Shown: positions 22,331 to 33,151 of the stretch, piece after piece
Position numbering within the stretch: position 1 is the first letter of the stretch
Layout of the letters: every line of letters begins with the position of its first letter
Assembly: GCA_034359265.1 (NCBI GenBank)
Contig: CP136890.1
Location: forward strand, 97,923,501-97,987,500
DNA from: Canna indica
Taxonomy: Eukaryota; Streptophyta; Magnoliopsida; Zingiberales; Cannaceae
Direction of reading: 5' to 3'
DNA length: 64,000 nucleotides
The notes under the pieces: model-generated
Told to the model about the DNA's origin: nothing
Databases searched by the model: none
What the model saw: the letters and a program-made list of their open reading frames with translations, nothing else
Translations under genes and position numbers: made by a program

Positions 22331-23469
22331 GATGTCCCCCTCTTTTTTTAACCAGAATATAGCATGTTTCACTGGAGTTGTTAATGACTTAATGTAGAGC
22401 ATAAATATACGCCCATTAAAAAAACTCCATTTATGAATAGGTTGAAATTCACATCCAATTTGAGCATGATCTTCTGTGAACCTAGTGCTGCTACTCGATG
22501 ATTTCTATTTTACAAAACTTCGCTTCATAGTGCAAATGATGCATCCCCATTCCCCAGCATGAGAATAAAGAGAAAAAATAGCTTATTTTGATGTGAATTT
22601 ATATGATGAATCCATATATTTCTTCAATTCTGAACACATCAAATTTGCTTACAGACTACACAAATTTGCGGATTCATTTTTCGCTTTAAGGAGATATAGG
22701 AGAAGATTACAGTGAGAATTAGTATTTCAGTTAGACCTCCATTGAAGCTTTGATGGCTGACCAGATTATAACTACAACTACTACTATATTTCACCATTAA
22801 TATAGTATATGGCCCGAACCGGGGTTAAGTTTACGGAAGGGGTAGATTGAGAAGAGTCAAAATAATTTGGTGTATAGGATTAAAATACAATAAAAATATT
22901 TTAAATATGTATGATTTATATTAATATATTATTGATTATTTATTTATTTTTTAAATTTTCGTAATTAAAATAAATTATTAATTATTAATTTCTTATGTGC
23001 TAATTTATATATTTTCTCCTATTTATAAATCACATCTCAGAATTATTAAATAAATTTATCTTACTATAATAATCTTTTGAGTAAATATTAAAAACTGAAT
23101 TAAAATTTATACACTGTTGATTGTGTGGATAAATAATTTAAAATATGAGAAATTGAGAACGATAACTTCTCTAGTTTGGCGACGAAGTCACTGCAGGATA
23201 ATAATATAAAAATATTAAATTCTTCTGATTCATATGCTTAGTAATTTTTCTAATATTTATTAAAGTTTATGATTATTGATGATATTATAATTTATATTAT
23301 TGTGAATATTTGGAGAGATTATTGGGCACATTTTCAGAAGGATAGAGCAAAACTCGTAATAATACCGTGACGGGCGGCCTAAATTAATGTAAAGGGTGTA
23401 TAAAATTTAAATACATATGTATATATACGATCTCAACTTTAACCTTTTCTTGTTGCTTCTTTTTGACCT

Positions 23470-23744
23470 TTCGCTCCAGAAGTTTGTTCGAAGAAGACTC
23501 CTTTCCTCCTGCTCTCAATCAGAGATCACGATCCCTCCCCATCTCCTTCTCCTCTCGTTCCCGTGGAAGCCCTAACCGATCGATCGGCTTGTTTCCTCGT
23601 TCGTATGCGTCGATCTTAATAGATCGAGCTTATCATCAATAGAGCCCTCCCAGCTTTCTTCTAGGGTTAGCGGTTTTCTTTCGGGGTTCATTGCTAAAGA
23701 TTAGCTTTGTTTGCAGGGAGTCTTGTTTAAAAGCAGTCGAAGGG
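23470..23744 (+). promoter_or_regulatory. SNF7 leader region
   Basis: A pyrimidine-rich leader with cgatcgatcgg is followed by a likely leader-intron acceptor (tttgcag|ggagtc) about 28 bases before the ATG. The donor was not fixed. The acceptor and the following gggagtcttgtttaaaagc are shared with copy A and with every unit of the 40.6-45.3 kb array. Confidence 0.5.
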
Positions 23745-24528
23745 ATGTTTAGTAGGCTTTTAGGAAAGCCCAAGCAGCAAACCAACGCCTTGGCCACTAT
23801 CGAGAAATTAAATGAGGTACTTTGGTATTCGCTTTTTTTAATGCGAATCATAGAGTATGATTTTTCTGATCGTGAATTTACTTCAATGTTTGTCCGGGTA
23901 TGGCATGATATAAGTATCATTACCTTCCAAGGCAAGACTAATTTATGGTCATTCCGGTTATAGCACTGGAAAAACTGTGGACTGTAGGTAGTTGAATTCG
24001 TGTAACAAAAAGGTTTTATATTTATGTTTCTGCTGTCTTCAGCTTTGCCTATAATAATTTCCATTTACGTGTGAATTCATAACGTTAGACTTGATATCTT
24101 TAGCCATAAAAAGAATGTGGAGGCTTCTTGTTATCGCAGTTGCATTGCATGATTTATTTCGAATTCGTGTTCTACATGCTTTAGACACTTGAAATGCTTG
24201 AGAAAAAGGAGAAAGTTCTCCTGAAGAAGGCTGATGCAGAGATCGAAAAGGCTAAAGATTTCACTAGAGCAAAAAATAAGAGAGGTAAGATTTGATTTGC
24301 TATGCAGAAGCTTATATTATTCAGACATGTATGGTATCTTTCTATCTGTATTATCAATTTGCATGATCCTTTCCATGAAGTTTAGTCTATTATGAAACCC
24401 TGGCTAGAGATCCAAATTGTTTATCCAAAAATAATTCAGCAAGGGTGGACACTTTTATTTTATATGATGGTTCATGTACAACTGTACATGTTTATTTAAT
24501 GATTCTCCATCATCTCCATAGCAGTAAC

Positions 24529-24563
<35 letters not shown>

Positions 24564-26749
24564 TTTGTCGTCCTTCTACTAATTATCCGTTTGCCAAGTA
24601 CCAGCTCAAGTGTTCATGCTGTATATTATGTTGAACTTTTGAATATTGGCATATTATGAAGTTTGAAAGAGGAATCAGCTTTTTCTCTATCAAGTATGTG
24701 TACAAGGAATCAAGGATGAAGTAGAACTTTAGAGTTAGTACATACTAGGAATTCGACAAAATAAAAATTGATTAATAGACTTATCTCCAAAAATATGACA
24801 TGATTGTTGAACACTTCCTCTTTTCGAATGTTTTGATCAGGGAAACTTCTCCAACATAAGAACAATATTTCGTCCCACCCAGATTGGCTAACAATCTTTC
24901 AACGATTTTCATCTAATAATGAATTGCCTAGTTTTGGATTTGCAAAAATTATCATTAAATGTATATGCTCCTTTATGATATCAAATTTCTTTGGAGTTTG
25001 ATTACTCCTGCTCAACAAATTGAAGATAGTGTTGAAAAACCAGCCCCGACTGCCTATTTGACCAAGAACTGGTCCTGGATCTTTTTCGGGTTTAGCCTTG
25101 AGATCAGTTTGCTTATAATCAGTCAAAACCCTATCAAATCCAGACATGAAATGGTGATGATGGATGAAAAATCAATCAACAGTTTGATCCATTATTTTTA
25201 TTTTTATTTTTATTTTTTTTACTAGGACATTTTGTAAGTGGCCTAGCCAGCTCAAAGCTTATTTTGAAAGCTTTCCTTGAGGGTGCACCTGTTTCCATTA
25301 TAGTATGTTCTATATTTCTTTAATCAATAACATTTATGACATTACTACTTAGTAATCACTAATCAGTGATCCTCTTTTTCATGGTTGTTTTACTTCCACC
25401 ATGTTAATACTTATATTCTTCAAATTAATTAATCATGTTCTTCTGTCCTTTTCTGTCGTTATATTTATTTGTTGATTTTTCTCTTCCTGCAACACTTTAG
25501 TATATGTCTTACATGTAAAAAAAAGAGTATGTCTTACATGACATGATTTTTCTATTCTTTCATGAATGTATTTTTCTTCTACATATCAGAAAACACGAAA
25601 TTAAAGGCAATACTTATAGCTTATCAGAAAAATTAACACGGAATTAAAGGCAATACTTATAGCCTGCTCCCTTGGTAGATGTTATCTTATTATTCATTTG
25701 TCTTTTTTAACTATTGAAGAATTTTTGTTTTCATCTGTATTAGCTGCTATACAATGTTTGAAGAGGAAGAGACTTTATGAACAACAAATTGAGCAGCTTG
25801 GGAACTTTCAGCTGAGAATACATGATCAGGTATTGATTTATGGAAGATGATTATGAATGACTTTCGAGTTTACTTCTCTAAACATAGCAGTCTCATCTGA
25901 TATTTGTTTGGTTTTCCAGATTATATTGTTGGAAGGTGCAAAAGCTACGACAGAGACTGTTGATGTCTTGAGAACAGGAGCATCAGCAATGAAGGCTATG
26001 CAAAAAGCAGTGTTAGTAACTAAGACTTGTAATTGTGTATATTGTTATTGTGCTTTTGAATGAACGCCCATTACTGCTAGACATATGTATTGTATATACT
26101 TTAGTCTTTGTGGTTAAATTTGTAAAACCAAATGTGTCATTATTCCACCCAAATAAACAAATTTCTTGGCCATGGCCTTAACCAAGCCATTTTCCCCTCT
26201 AACAATGCTTATTATGGTTGGCTCTTCAATTATTTTTATTGTCCACATGCTGTTCTTTTACTGCTCCTTACCATAGTTACTGCTATAGTTGACATTTGAC
26301 AATACATCAGCATAACACTAAGAAAGATGCATTAATCTTATTTTCTGTCACTTTTTTGGTGCAGTAACATTGATGATGTGGACAAGACTATGGATGAGAT
26401 TAATGAACAGACGGAGAACATGAAACAAATCCAGGAAGCATTAGCCACTCCTGTGGGAGCAGCAGCTGATTTTGACGAAGTACATTTCCTTCTCATGTTC
26501 AGTGCTCATCCAATTTATTTCACTTGCTTTTGATTTATAAAGACAACTTCGTCTCAGGATGAATTGGAAGCAGAACTGGAAGAATTGGAAGGAGCAGAGT
26601 TGGAGGAACAACTACTTCAGCCATCTACAGTTGCTCCTGTTTCTCCAGTGCATGTTCCTGCCAGTAGACTACCAACACGTCCTACTCCCCAGAAAAATAC
26701 TGCTGAAGACGACGAACTTGCAGCCTTGCAAGCTGAGATGGCAATGTAA
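23745..26749 (+). CDS. VPS32: SNF7/VPS32 (ESCRT-III subunit, CHMP4 family)
   Basis: Six exons join in frame: 23745-23816, 24185-24284, 25744-25829, 25920-26011, 26365-26479 and 26558-26749, giving 218 residues, the usual length. The sequence runs MFSRLLGKPKQQTNAL, TLEMLEKKEKVLLKKADAE, AAIQCLKRKRLYEQQIEQL, IILLEGAKATTETVDVL, NIDDVDKTMDEINEQTENM, then an acidic ELEAELEELEGAELEEQ segment and ending LAALQAEMAM. This is the plant SNF7/VPS32 order: a basic helical hairpin at the N-terminus that polymerises on endosomal membrane, and an acidic autoinhibitory C-terminus with a terminal helix likely to bind VPS4. The start is fixed by the family's MFSR/MFSW beginning. The donor of exon 4 (GCAGT|gttagt) was placed by comparison with the paralogue and gives KAVN where KATN is usual. 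The gene looks fully functional. Confidence 0.92.
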
Positions 26750-26759
26750 TAATTAGGCA

Positions 26760-27717
26760 CTGTGGTCTTACATTTATACCATGTGTCTCATAATACTTAG
26801 CCAGCACTTATTGATGATGCAATCTTCACTTAACATTGTGATATCTAATGTATCTTCTGAAGGAAAAATGCTCGTGGAATTCATATTTAATAATTTGAAG
26901 TGCTATGGCAGAGAAGAAAATTTCTTTCTCTCTGTGCTTGTGCTCTTTGTAGGGAAGTTCATAAGGCTGATGAATTCACAGAATGCTTAGAATTAGTTGT
27001 CATGTCTATTATTAAAGACTTTTCTCAATTGAATTACCACTTTGTTAATCTCCCACGAATTTGACTTGAGTTGGCATTCAACGTTCCTGACATCAGATTG
27101 ATTCCGTTATTTGTTCAGAAGATCTTAACTGTCAGATTGTAATTTCAGTCCAAATTTCTCTTAACATGTTTACTCTCTCTTTTTTTCTTTTTAAAAAATC
27201 ATTTGAATGGCCTTCCTTATGGGGTGCAACTTCTATGCGCAGTCTGCTCATAAAAAATTTATGAACGAGTGAATATGAGTTTTAAGCAACTGAACATTGA
27301 TGGAAAATGAATGAATATGAATATGAATAGAAAAGGAATTGACAAGAACATATTCATTTATTTTTTATTCATATTTAGTCGCTTAATGCTCATGTATGCT
27401 AAATTCCCTCATTTGCATCAAGAAAATGAGTACATCTTCCCTTGTTGTATGTCTAGAAATGCTGTGGTACGCTGTTAATTTATGTTTCTATTGGTTCATT
27501 GTTTACTGTGCTGTTTCATCTGCTGGACTGAGATTTCCTTCTTCTTTTTTCAAGGTAAATTTGTGAAATTTTCATGATATATGGCAATATAATAATCCAT
27601 GCGCATCATTAAGCTGCAATGCACATATTATACAGTATCATCCTGTAATTTGCATTAGCCACAAGTTCATCCTATTTAGTTGTTGTTTCAAACAAGTCCG
27701 ATGCTCAACCTCATGTT
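26760..27717. other. SNF7 3' UTR and intergenic
   Basis: Probable 3' UTR of the SNF7 gene followed by AT-rich intergenic DNA reaching the 3' end of the DUF868 gene. Nothing else recognised. Confidence 0.4.
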
Positions 27718-28635
27718 TTACTCCGTCTTCCAAGCATAAAGAAAGAAACAAAACTCATGAAACCCATCACCACCACAACTGCTCCTCAAGGAGTTCCCAC
27801 CGCTGTCGCCATCGTCGTCGTCGACGCACTGTGTACTAATTGCCTCATCTTCCTCCGCCGCTGCATCAGCGGCCGGCGGCGGCGGCGGCGGCACTCCAGG
27901 CTTGAAGATGAACGTCGCTTGTCCCACCCCATGCCCTTTGAACAACCAGTCATGCACGTCCCACAGCACCTGCACCGGCACCTTCTCCACCCACACCGTC
28001 CCATTGCCCCTAAACTTCCACTTCAGATTGGCCACATGTATCGACACCGTGCCGTCGATGCTGATCCACATCTCCGGATCCTTCTGCCCGGAGATGGAGT
28101 GCACCACCACAATGTCGTGCTCCTCCTTCTCCTTCTCATCAAACTTGGTCCTCGCGTTGAAGCACTTCTTCCCCAAAACAGTCTCCTTCTTGATCACCAA
28201 CGCGGCGTGCTCCGCGGCCCGCCGCGACTTCGTCTTCCTGTAGGCCTTCTTCGTCAGATCGCCAACCAAAAGAACGACCTCGGCGTCCGCGACGACTGCG
28301 ATGAAGTAGCCCTCCGACGGCTCGGCGCTCTCGGAGAATTTCGCCGCCCGGAGATTCCAGAAGATGTCGACGCGCCGGGAGTCAACGTCGACGGACTTGG
28401 AGCCCTTGAGCTTGCCCCAGAACGGCCATGGCTTGAGGTCTACCTTGCATGCCACGGTGCAGACATTGTTGGGCTTGTCAACGGTGACGCAGAGAGTGTG
28501 GCTCGTCTGGCTCTTGCCCCAAGCTACTGTCACATTCCGGGACAAACCTCCGATCTTTGCCCGGTAGGTGGAGATCACCGAGCTTTGTGGCGTCTTGCTG
28601 TTGCTGGTTGCTTCCTCTGCGCTCGGTTCCTCCAT
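27718..28635 (-). CDS. DUF868 family protein
   Basis: A single exon of 305 residues starting MEEPSAEEATSN. After a short polar N-terminus the body contains STYRAKIGGLSRNVTVAW, SHTLCVTVD, VDIFWNLRAAKF, EPSEGYFIAVV and VVLLVGDLTKKAYRK. Further on come ARTKFDEKEKEEHDIVV, PEMWISIDG and VQVLWDVHDWLF. That pattern is the plant-specific DUF868 domain, whose biochemical role is unknown. The C-terminus has a polyproline run and an acidic DDDDGDSGG tail. Third positions are very GC-rich, so a long antisense frame (27757-28740 plus) appears as a shadow. The ATG has an A-rich leader before it. It is transcribed away from the aldolase gene. Confidence 0.85.
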   Translation of the reverse strand: MEEPSAEEATSNSKTPQSSVISTYRAKIGGLSRNVTVAWGKSQTSHTLCVTVDKPNNVCTVACKVDLKPWPFWGKLKGSKSVDVDSRRVDIFWNLRAAKFSESAEPSEGYFIAVVADAEVVLLVGDLTKKAYRKTKSRRAAEHAALVIKKETVLGKKCFNARTKFDEKEKEEHDIVVVHSISGQKDPEMWISIDGTVSIHVANLKWKFRGNGTVWVEKVPVQVLWDVHDWLFKGHGVGQATFIFKPGVPPPPPPAADAAAEEDEAISTQCVDDDDGDSGGNSLRSSCGGDGFHEFCFFLYAWKTE

Positions 28636-28739
28636 TTTTTGTTCGATTTTTCGACGAATAATTCGGTGTTATTTGTCATTGATTTCAATCCTTGGTCACT
28701 TGGAGAACAGCAACATCTCTCTTTGAATCAAAGGCAATG

Positions 28740-30150
28740 AAAACTACATCTGAAACAATTCAGCTGAGGATCAATTGACACAAATGAGAATTAAGAAGAC
28801 TTCTGCAAGAATCTAAAGAAACTTACCAAGAGATGATTAAATTGGCTTTAAGGATAAAAAACAAGTGAATTGGGAATTGTTCTATCAGGATTAAGCGAAT
28901 TGAGATGACCCCAAAAATTATTCTTTTGGAGAAGCAGGGACATTGTTCTGTTCCTTTTGGAAGAAAAAGATGATCATGTCAAATTTGGTGTAATTTGTCT
29001 TAAAATGACAAATTTGTCCTTGGAGGTTTGAACACCAAGGACTCCAGATCATGATCTTAATGGCCTCAAGCCTCATATGCCACCAATAGAAAGATATAAA
29101 CCAGTTTTAGGTCGAAGAGGAACGAGAGGGTGTATGCATGTCTATAAATAAACAAATATGAGCAAGAAAGTGTGGTTGAGATTAAAAAAAGCAGAAAACA
29201 TCTCCCTCTCCTTCTGCTATCCCATTGCCTTGTCATCAGACTCTTCTTACCATTTCTGAAACAAAAAATTGTGCTTGTCCTCAGTTTTCAAACATGAGAC
29301 ACAAAAATAGCAAAAAAAAGAACTGCTTCTCCTATATATCAACTGTTGTCTGATTTCTGCACAAAAATATGATTCATTGCAATTGCAGAAACTCATGGCT
29401 AATGTATGCTGATGATGATATATAATATTTTGTTTGGTTCAAGATTTCTAGCCAGAGCCACAAGGTGCTGATTAGATTTTAAAGTGGGTGTTGTAGCTAC
29501 TTTGATCTTTCAGAAAAGAAAAAAAAAAAGCTATCCACCACACCCTCAGTAGTACAGAAGTGGTGCTGCAAATTGTGTGCAAATATTTGAAGACCATGAT
29601 GAAAGAAAACAAGCATATATAAATATTCTGAAACTACATAAAAGATGAGGCTTGTCATTTAATTTTATTCCAAACCTACCCAGCTCATTTTTTCTGGACA
29701 AAACTCGTGCAATACTAAAAATTAGAAGCAATTATCCTGACTGCAAGAAGATGAGGATGGCAGTCAACAATCTTCTCAACCTCTGCATACATGCATACTA
29801 CATGTATCTTTCATACAAACAGTCAACATCTGGTTTTTGCATGACCAAAATCCATGCAAATATATTAGTACATATCAAACTCAAGGGTTCAGATTAATTA
29901 ATGAATTATGACATATATCAGTGGATCAAGTTTTAAGAGGAGGAAGAAGAAGAAGAAGAAGTAATCCCAATTCATCTCCACTAAAAAATCACTGGCCACC
30001 ACAGCATGGAATGAAGGGATAAGGCCATGTCATCAGCGGCAAATGACACCACCACCCGTTTGCCTATCCGAGGGCGATAACATACTCCGGGTTGATATCC
30101 TGGACACGCGTCGGCCGCAGCTTGGAGATCCTCCATGGAATATCCCCTCT
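28740..30150. other. intergenic between divergent DUF868 and aldolase genes
   Basis: Shared upstream region of two divergently transcribed genes. It contains A-rich and gaagaagaagaa tracts but no coding signal. A small cluster near 30010-30110 with gggataaggcc and GC-rich motifs may belong to the aldolase promoter. Confidence 0.4.
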
Positions 30151-30156
30151 GCAGAG

Positions 30157-30165
30157 TTTATAAAA
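30157..30165 (+). promoter_or_regulatory. TATA box of aldolase gene
   Basis: tttataaaa lies about 95 bases before the start codon, with a pyrimidine-rich leader after it. A good match to a plant TATA box at a suitable distance. Confidence 0.6.
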
Positions 30166-30259
30166 CCCTTGCTCCTTAAAGCTCTGTTTTGCGCTTAGGC
30201 CATCGGACTTTCTCTATATATCTCGTCTTCATCCTCTGCTGCTTCTTCAGATTGCCGCC

Positions 30260-32774
30260 ATGTCTGCGTTCGTTGGAAAGTATGCAGGTAGTCCTCATTT
30301 TGACTTTCTAACCTTCGCTGTTGGTCAACGCAAGTGTGCATATTAGCCTACTAGCTATGTGTATAGCTTTAATATCACTTTTTGGTCAATCAATATATGC
30401 TTCTGCTCTTCTGGGTGGCCATGCATTGAAAAATTCTTTAGCTTAGGGGAAGGAAATGCTTGTGTTAAATTGTTGTATGAATTGTTATATATATCCATAG
30501 TTACTTCATATGTTGAGAAACAAAGATAAGGGTATTCTAAACCTTAAACTTGAAAAGGACATGGGAGATAAGAAAGAATATATAGTAATTATAAATTCAT
30601 ACTTTTATAAAAATTGAGAAATAAGCAACTAGTGGCTGACATTTATGATTTATCCAATAAGGATAAGATTAGGGAATCGGGTGGATCCGAAAGTGGTTAG
30701 AATCTATCCGATCGAATAGATTTCGATTATACTAGAATTGAGTTCAAGTAGGATCCGAGACAAAAATTAAATAACTAGTTAAAATCGTTTTCGGTTCTGG
30801 TCCAACACTTCGGGTACGTAGAACTAGAATCGAAACCCGAAATATGTACCTTGAAATCTGTAAATGAACGGGTGAAAAATATGTTCATTTACAAGTTCCA
30901 ACATGGTAAGTAATACTCTGGAACTTGTTTATTAACGAGTATCAACATGGTATAAGATACCTTGGAACTTGTTCCAACAATGTACTCATTTCTAGATCCA
31001 AATAGAGAAGGCTCTAGATCCAAAATTTAGAAACTCTTCCTATATAAGATAGGGTCCGTGTATCGAAAAATATAGGGTAGGCTGCCCGCTCACCCCTACT
31101 CTTCCATGATATAGGTGGGTAATGTATATCATAATTTAATTGTTCATATGCAGGACATCCAACTACATATAGACTCTGACTAACTATAGAAAATATTCTC
31201 TAAATGATTTTTTCTCAATCAAAAACTTCCATGATAGACTTTGATATTTTCTTCTGAGTCTTTTCATTGTTTATCTTATGTGTATATGTCATGCATATAT
31301 GTGCATTTATTATGATATTATCTATGCATGCATATAATTGGGGTGCAGAGGATATATATGTATGTGCATTTATCATGTTATCATATATGCATGTACGTAA
31401 TTGGGGTGCAGAGGAGTTGAAGCAGACCGCCAAGTACATCGCCACCCCGGGGAAGGGCATCCTCGCCGCCGACGAGAGCACGGGCACCATCGGAAAGCGC
31501 CTCTCCAGCATCAACGTGGAGAACACAGAGCCCAACCGGCAGGCCCTCCGCGAGCTCCTCTTCACCACTTTCGACGCCCTCCCCTTCCTCTCCGGCGTCA
31601 TCCTCTTCGAGGAGACGCTCTACCAGAAGACCGCCGCCGGGAAGCCCTTCGTCGACGTCCTCAAGGAGAACAACGTCGTCCCCGGTATCAAGGTCGACAA
31701 GGGCATCGTCGAGCTCGCCGGTACCAACGGCGAGACCACCACCCAGGGCTTCGACTCCCTCGGCGCCCGCTGCCAGAAGTACTACGAGGCCGGCGCCCGC
31801 TTCGCTAAGTGGCGGGCGGTGCTCAAGATCGGGCCGACGGAGCCGTCGGAGCTGTCGATCCAGCAGAACGCGCAGGGGCTCGCGCGGTACGCCATCATCT
31901 GCCAGGAGAACGGGCTGGTGCCCATCGTGGAGCCGGAGATCCTCACCGACGGCGACCACGACATCAAGAAGTGCGCCGCCGTCACCGAGACGGTGCTCGC
32001 CGCCGTCTACAAGGCGCTCAACGACCACCACGTCCTCCTCGAGGGCACGCTTTTGAAGCCCAACATGGTCACGCCGGGCTCCGACAGCGCTAAGGTAGAC
32101 TTTAAACCCGGACCGATTGAACCAAAGGTTTTCGATTCAATTGACCCGAACGGTTAAACTGATCGCTTAAAAATTATTTTTTAAATGAGAATAAAAATTA
32201 CGGAACAATATTAAAATGTAAAATATAAAATTTTAGTTATTTTTTTCGGTTTCGATCTGAAAAAGTAACAAAATAAAGTTCATTTTTAAATTTTGCCACA
32301 AATTGTATTGAACCAAACCGTAGATTTTAATTCGGTTCGGTCAAACTTGAACCATACCTTGATTCTTACAAAGCACACGTGTGCATTTTTTAATTTGAGG
32401 TCACTTCTCAGGTAGCGCCGGAGGTGGTGGGGGAGTATACGGTGACGGCCCTGCGGCGCACCGTCCCGGCGGCGGTACCGGGGGTGGTGTTCCTGTCAGG
32501 AGGGCAGAGCGAGGAGGAGGCGACGCTGAACCTGAATGCAATGAACAAGCTTCAGGTGCTGAAGCCGTGGACCTTGTCCTTTTCCTTCGGGAGGGCGCTG
32601 CAGCAGAGCACCATCAAGAAGTGGGCAGGGAAAAAGGAGAACGTGGCATCGGCGCAGGCAGCGCTTCTGGCGAGGTGCAAGGCCAACTCGGAGGCGTCGC
32701 TCGGGGAGTACACCGGCGTTGGCGCGGACGGGGCAGCGTCGGAAAGCTTGTACGTGAAGGATTACAAGTACTAG
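30260..32774 (+). CDS. FBA: cytosolic class I fructose-bisphosphate aldolase
   Basis: Three exons join in frame: 30260-30287, 31412-32094 and 32412-32774, giving 357 residues. The enzyme cleaves fructose 1,6-bisphosphate to dihydroxyacetone phosphate and glyceraldehyde 3-phosphate in glycolysis and runs in reverse for gluconeogenesis. Seen in the sequence: MSAFVGKYA start without a transit peptide (cytosolic type), [28 protein letters not shown], the Schiff-base lysine in [25 protein letters not shown], and the C-terminal tyrosine in YVKDYKY. The exons are extremely GC-rich at third positions while the introns are AT-rich. Intron 1 (about 1.1 kb) includes a duplicated acceptor region. Both introns contain cggttcgg/aaccgaa-type element sequence. 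The gene looks complete. Confidence 0.93.
30660..31105. mobile_element. putative MITE in aldolase intron 1
   Basis: Runs from about agattagggaatcgggtgg to cgctcacccctactc. The ends, tagggaatcgggt and inverted taggggtgagcgggc, resemble the TAGGGGTG termini of other elements in the window. It includes two related segments around gttccaacatggtaag and gtatcaacatggtataag. The boundaries are approximate. Confidence 0.4.
31298..31416 (+). promoter_or_regulatory. duplicated 3' splice site of aldolase intron 1
   Basis: Two copies of an approximately 56-bp segment (gtgcattta...ttggggtgcag|agga) lie 63 bp apart, with AGs at 31347-31348 and 31410-31411. Use of the upstream AG would add 21 codons without a stop and stay in frame. 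Confidence 0.75.
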
Positions 32775-33151
32775 TTAAGTGCAAGTGTTGTTGTTGATCA
32801 TGTCGATGTCTTAATATCCGTGTAATGGATCTCCTAATTCTCATCTTCAATCTTCCTCTTTGACAATAAACATTGTTGCCATTGTCCGAGCTGTTTATAT
32901 ATAATATATGCTCTGATATTTAATATGGAGGCTTTATTTTTATTTCAGAATTAATTCAAACTATCATTGCATGGAATATCATTAGATTCAGAATTAATTA
33001 CAAAAATAATTATAACATATAATAGCACAAAATTTCAGAATTAACTTTTTAGTCTTGGAGATTTACAACTCTTATATCGTCAAAGTTATGCAGAATTTGT
33101 AGTAGAAACTTAACAAAACTGAATTGGTAAAAGCTGAGATATATAGTCCTC

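Larger units (their letters stand above)
22358..26760 (+). repeat. segmental duplication, copy B
   Basis: Begins gcatgtttcactggagttg, which matches the 3' flank of the YL1-like gene about 80 bases after its stop. It continues collinearly with copy A through the whole SNF7 gene. It lacks the 387-bp insertion of copy A and carries a (TA)n run at about 24533-24561 in intron 2. Confidence 0.85.

Noticed and set aside
23691..23963. 90-codon frame reading through the SNF7 exon 1 donor
   Set aside because: Intron read-through in the intact gene; the downstream exons show the donor is used. It is noted only because the array ORFs arise from a similar read-through.
24533..24561. (TA)n run in SNF7 intron 2
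   Set aside because: Ordinary microsatellite.
27757..28740. 327-codon plus-strand ORF
   Set aside because: Antisense shadow of the GC-rich DUF868 gene; His/Arg/Leu-rich composition is typical of such shadows.
31381..32031. 216-codon minus-strand ORF
   Set aside because: Antisense shadow of aldolase exon 2.
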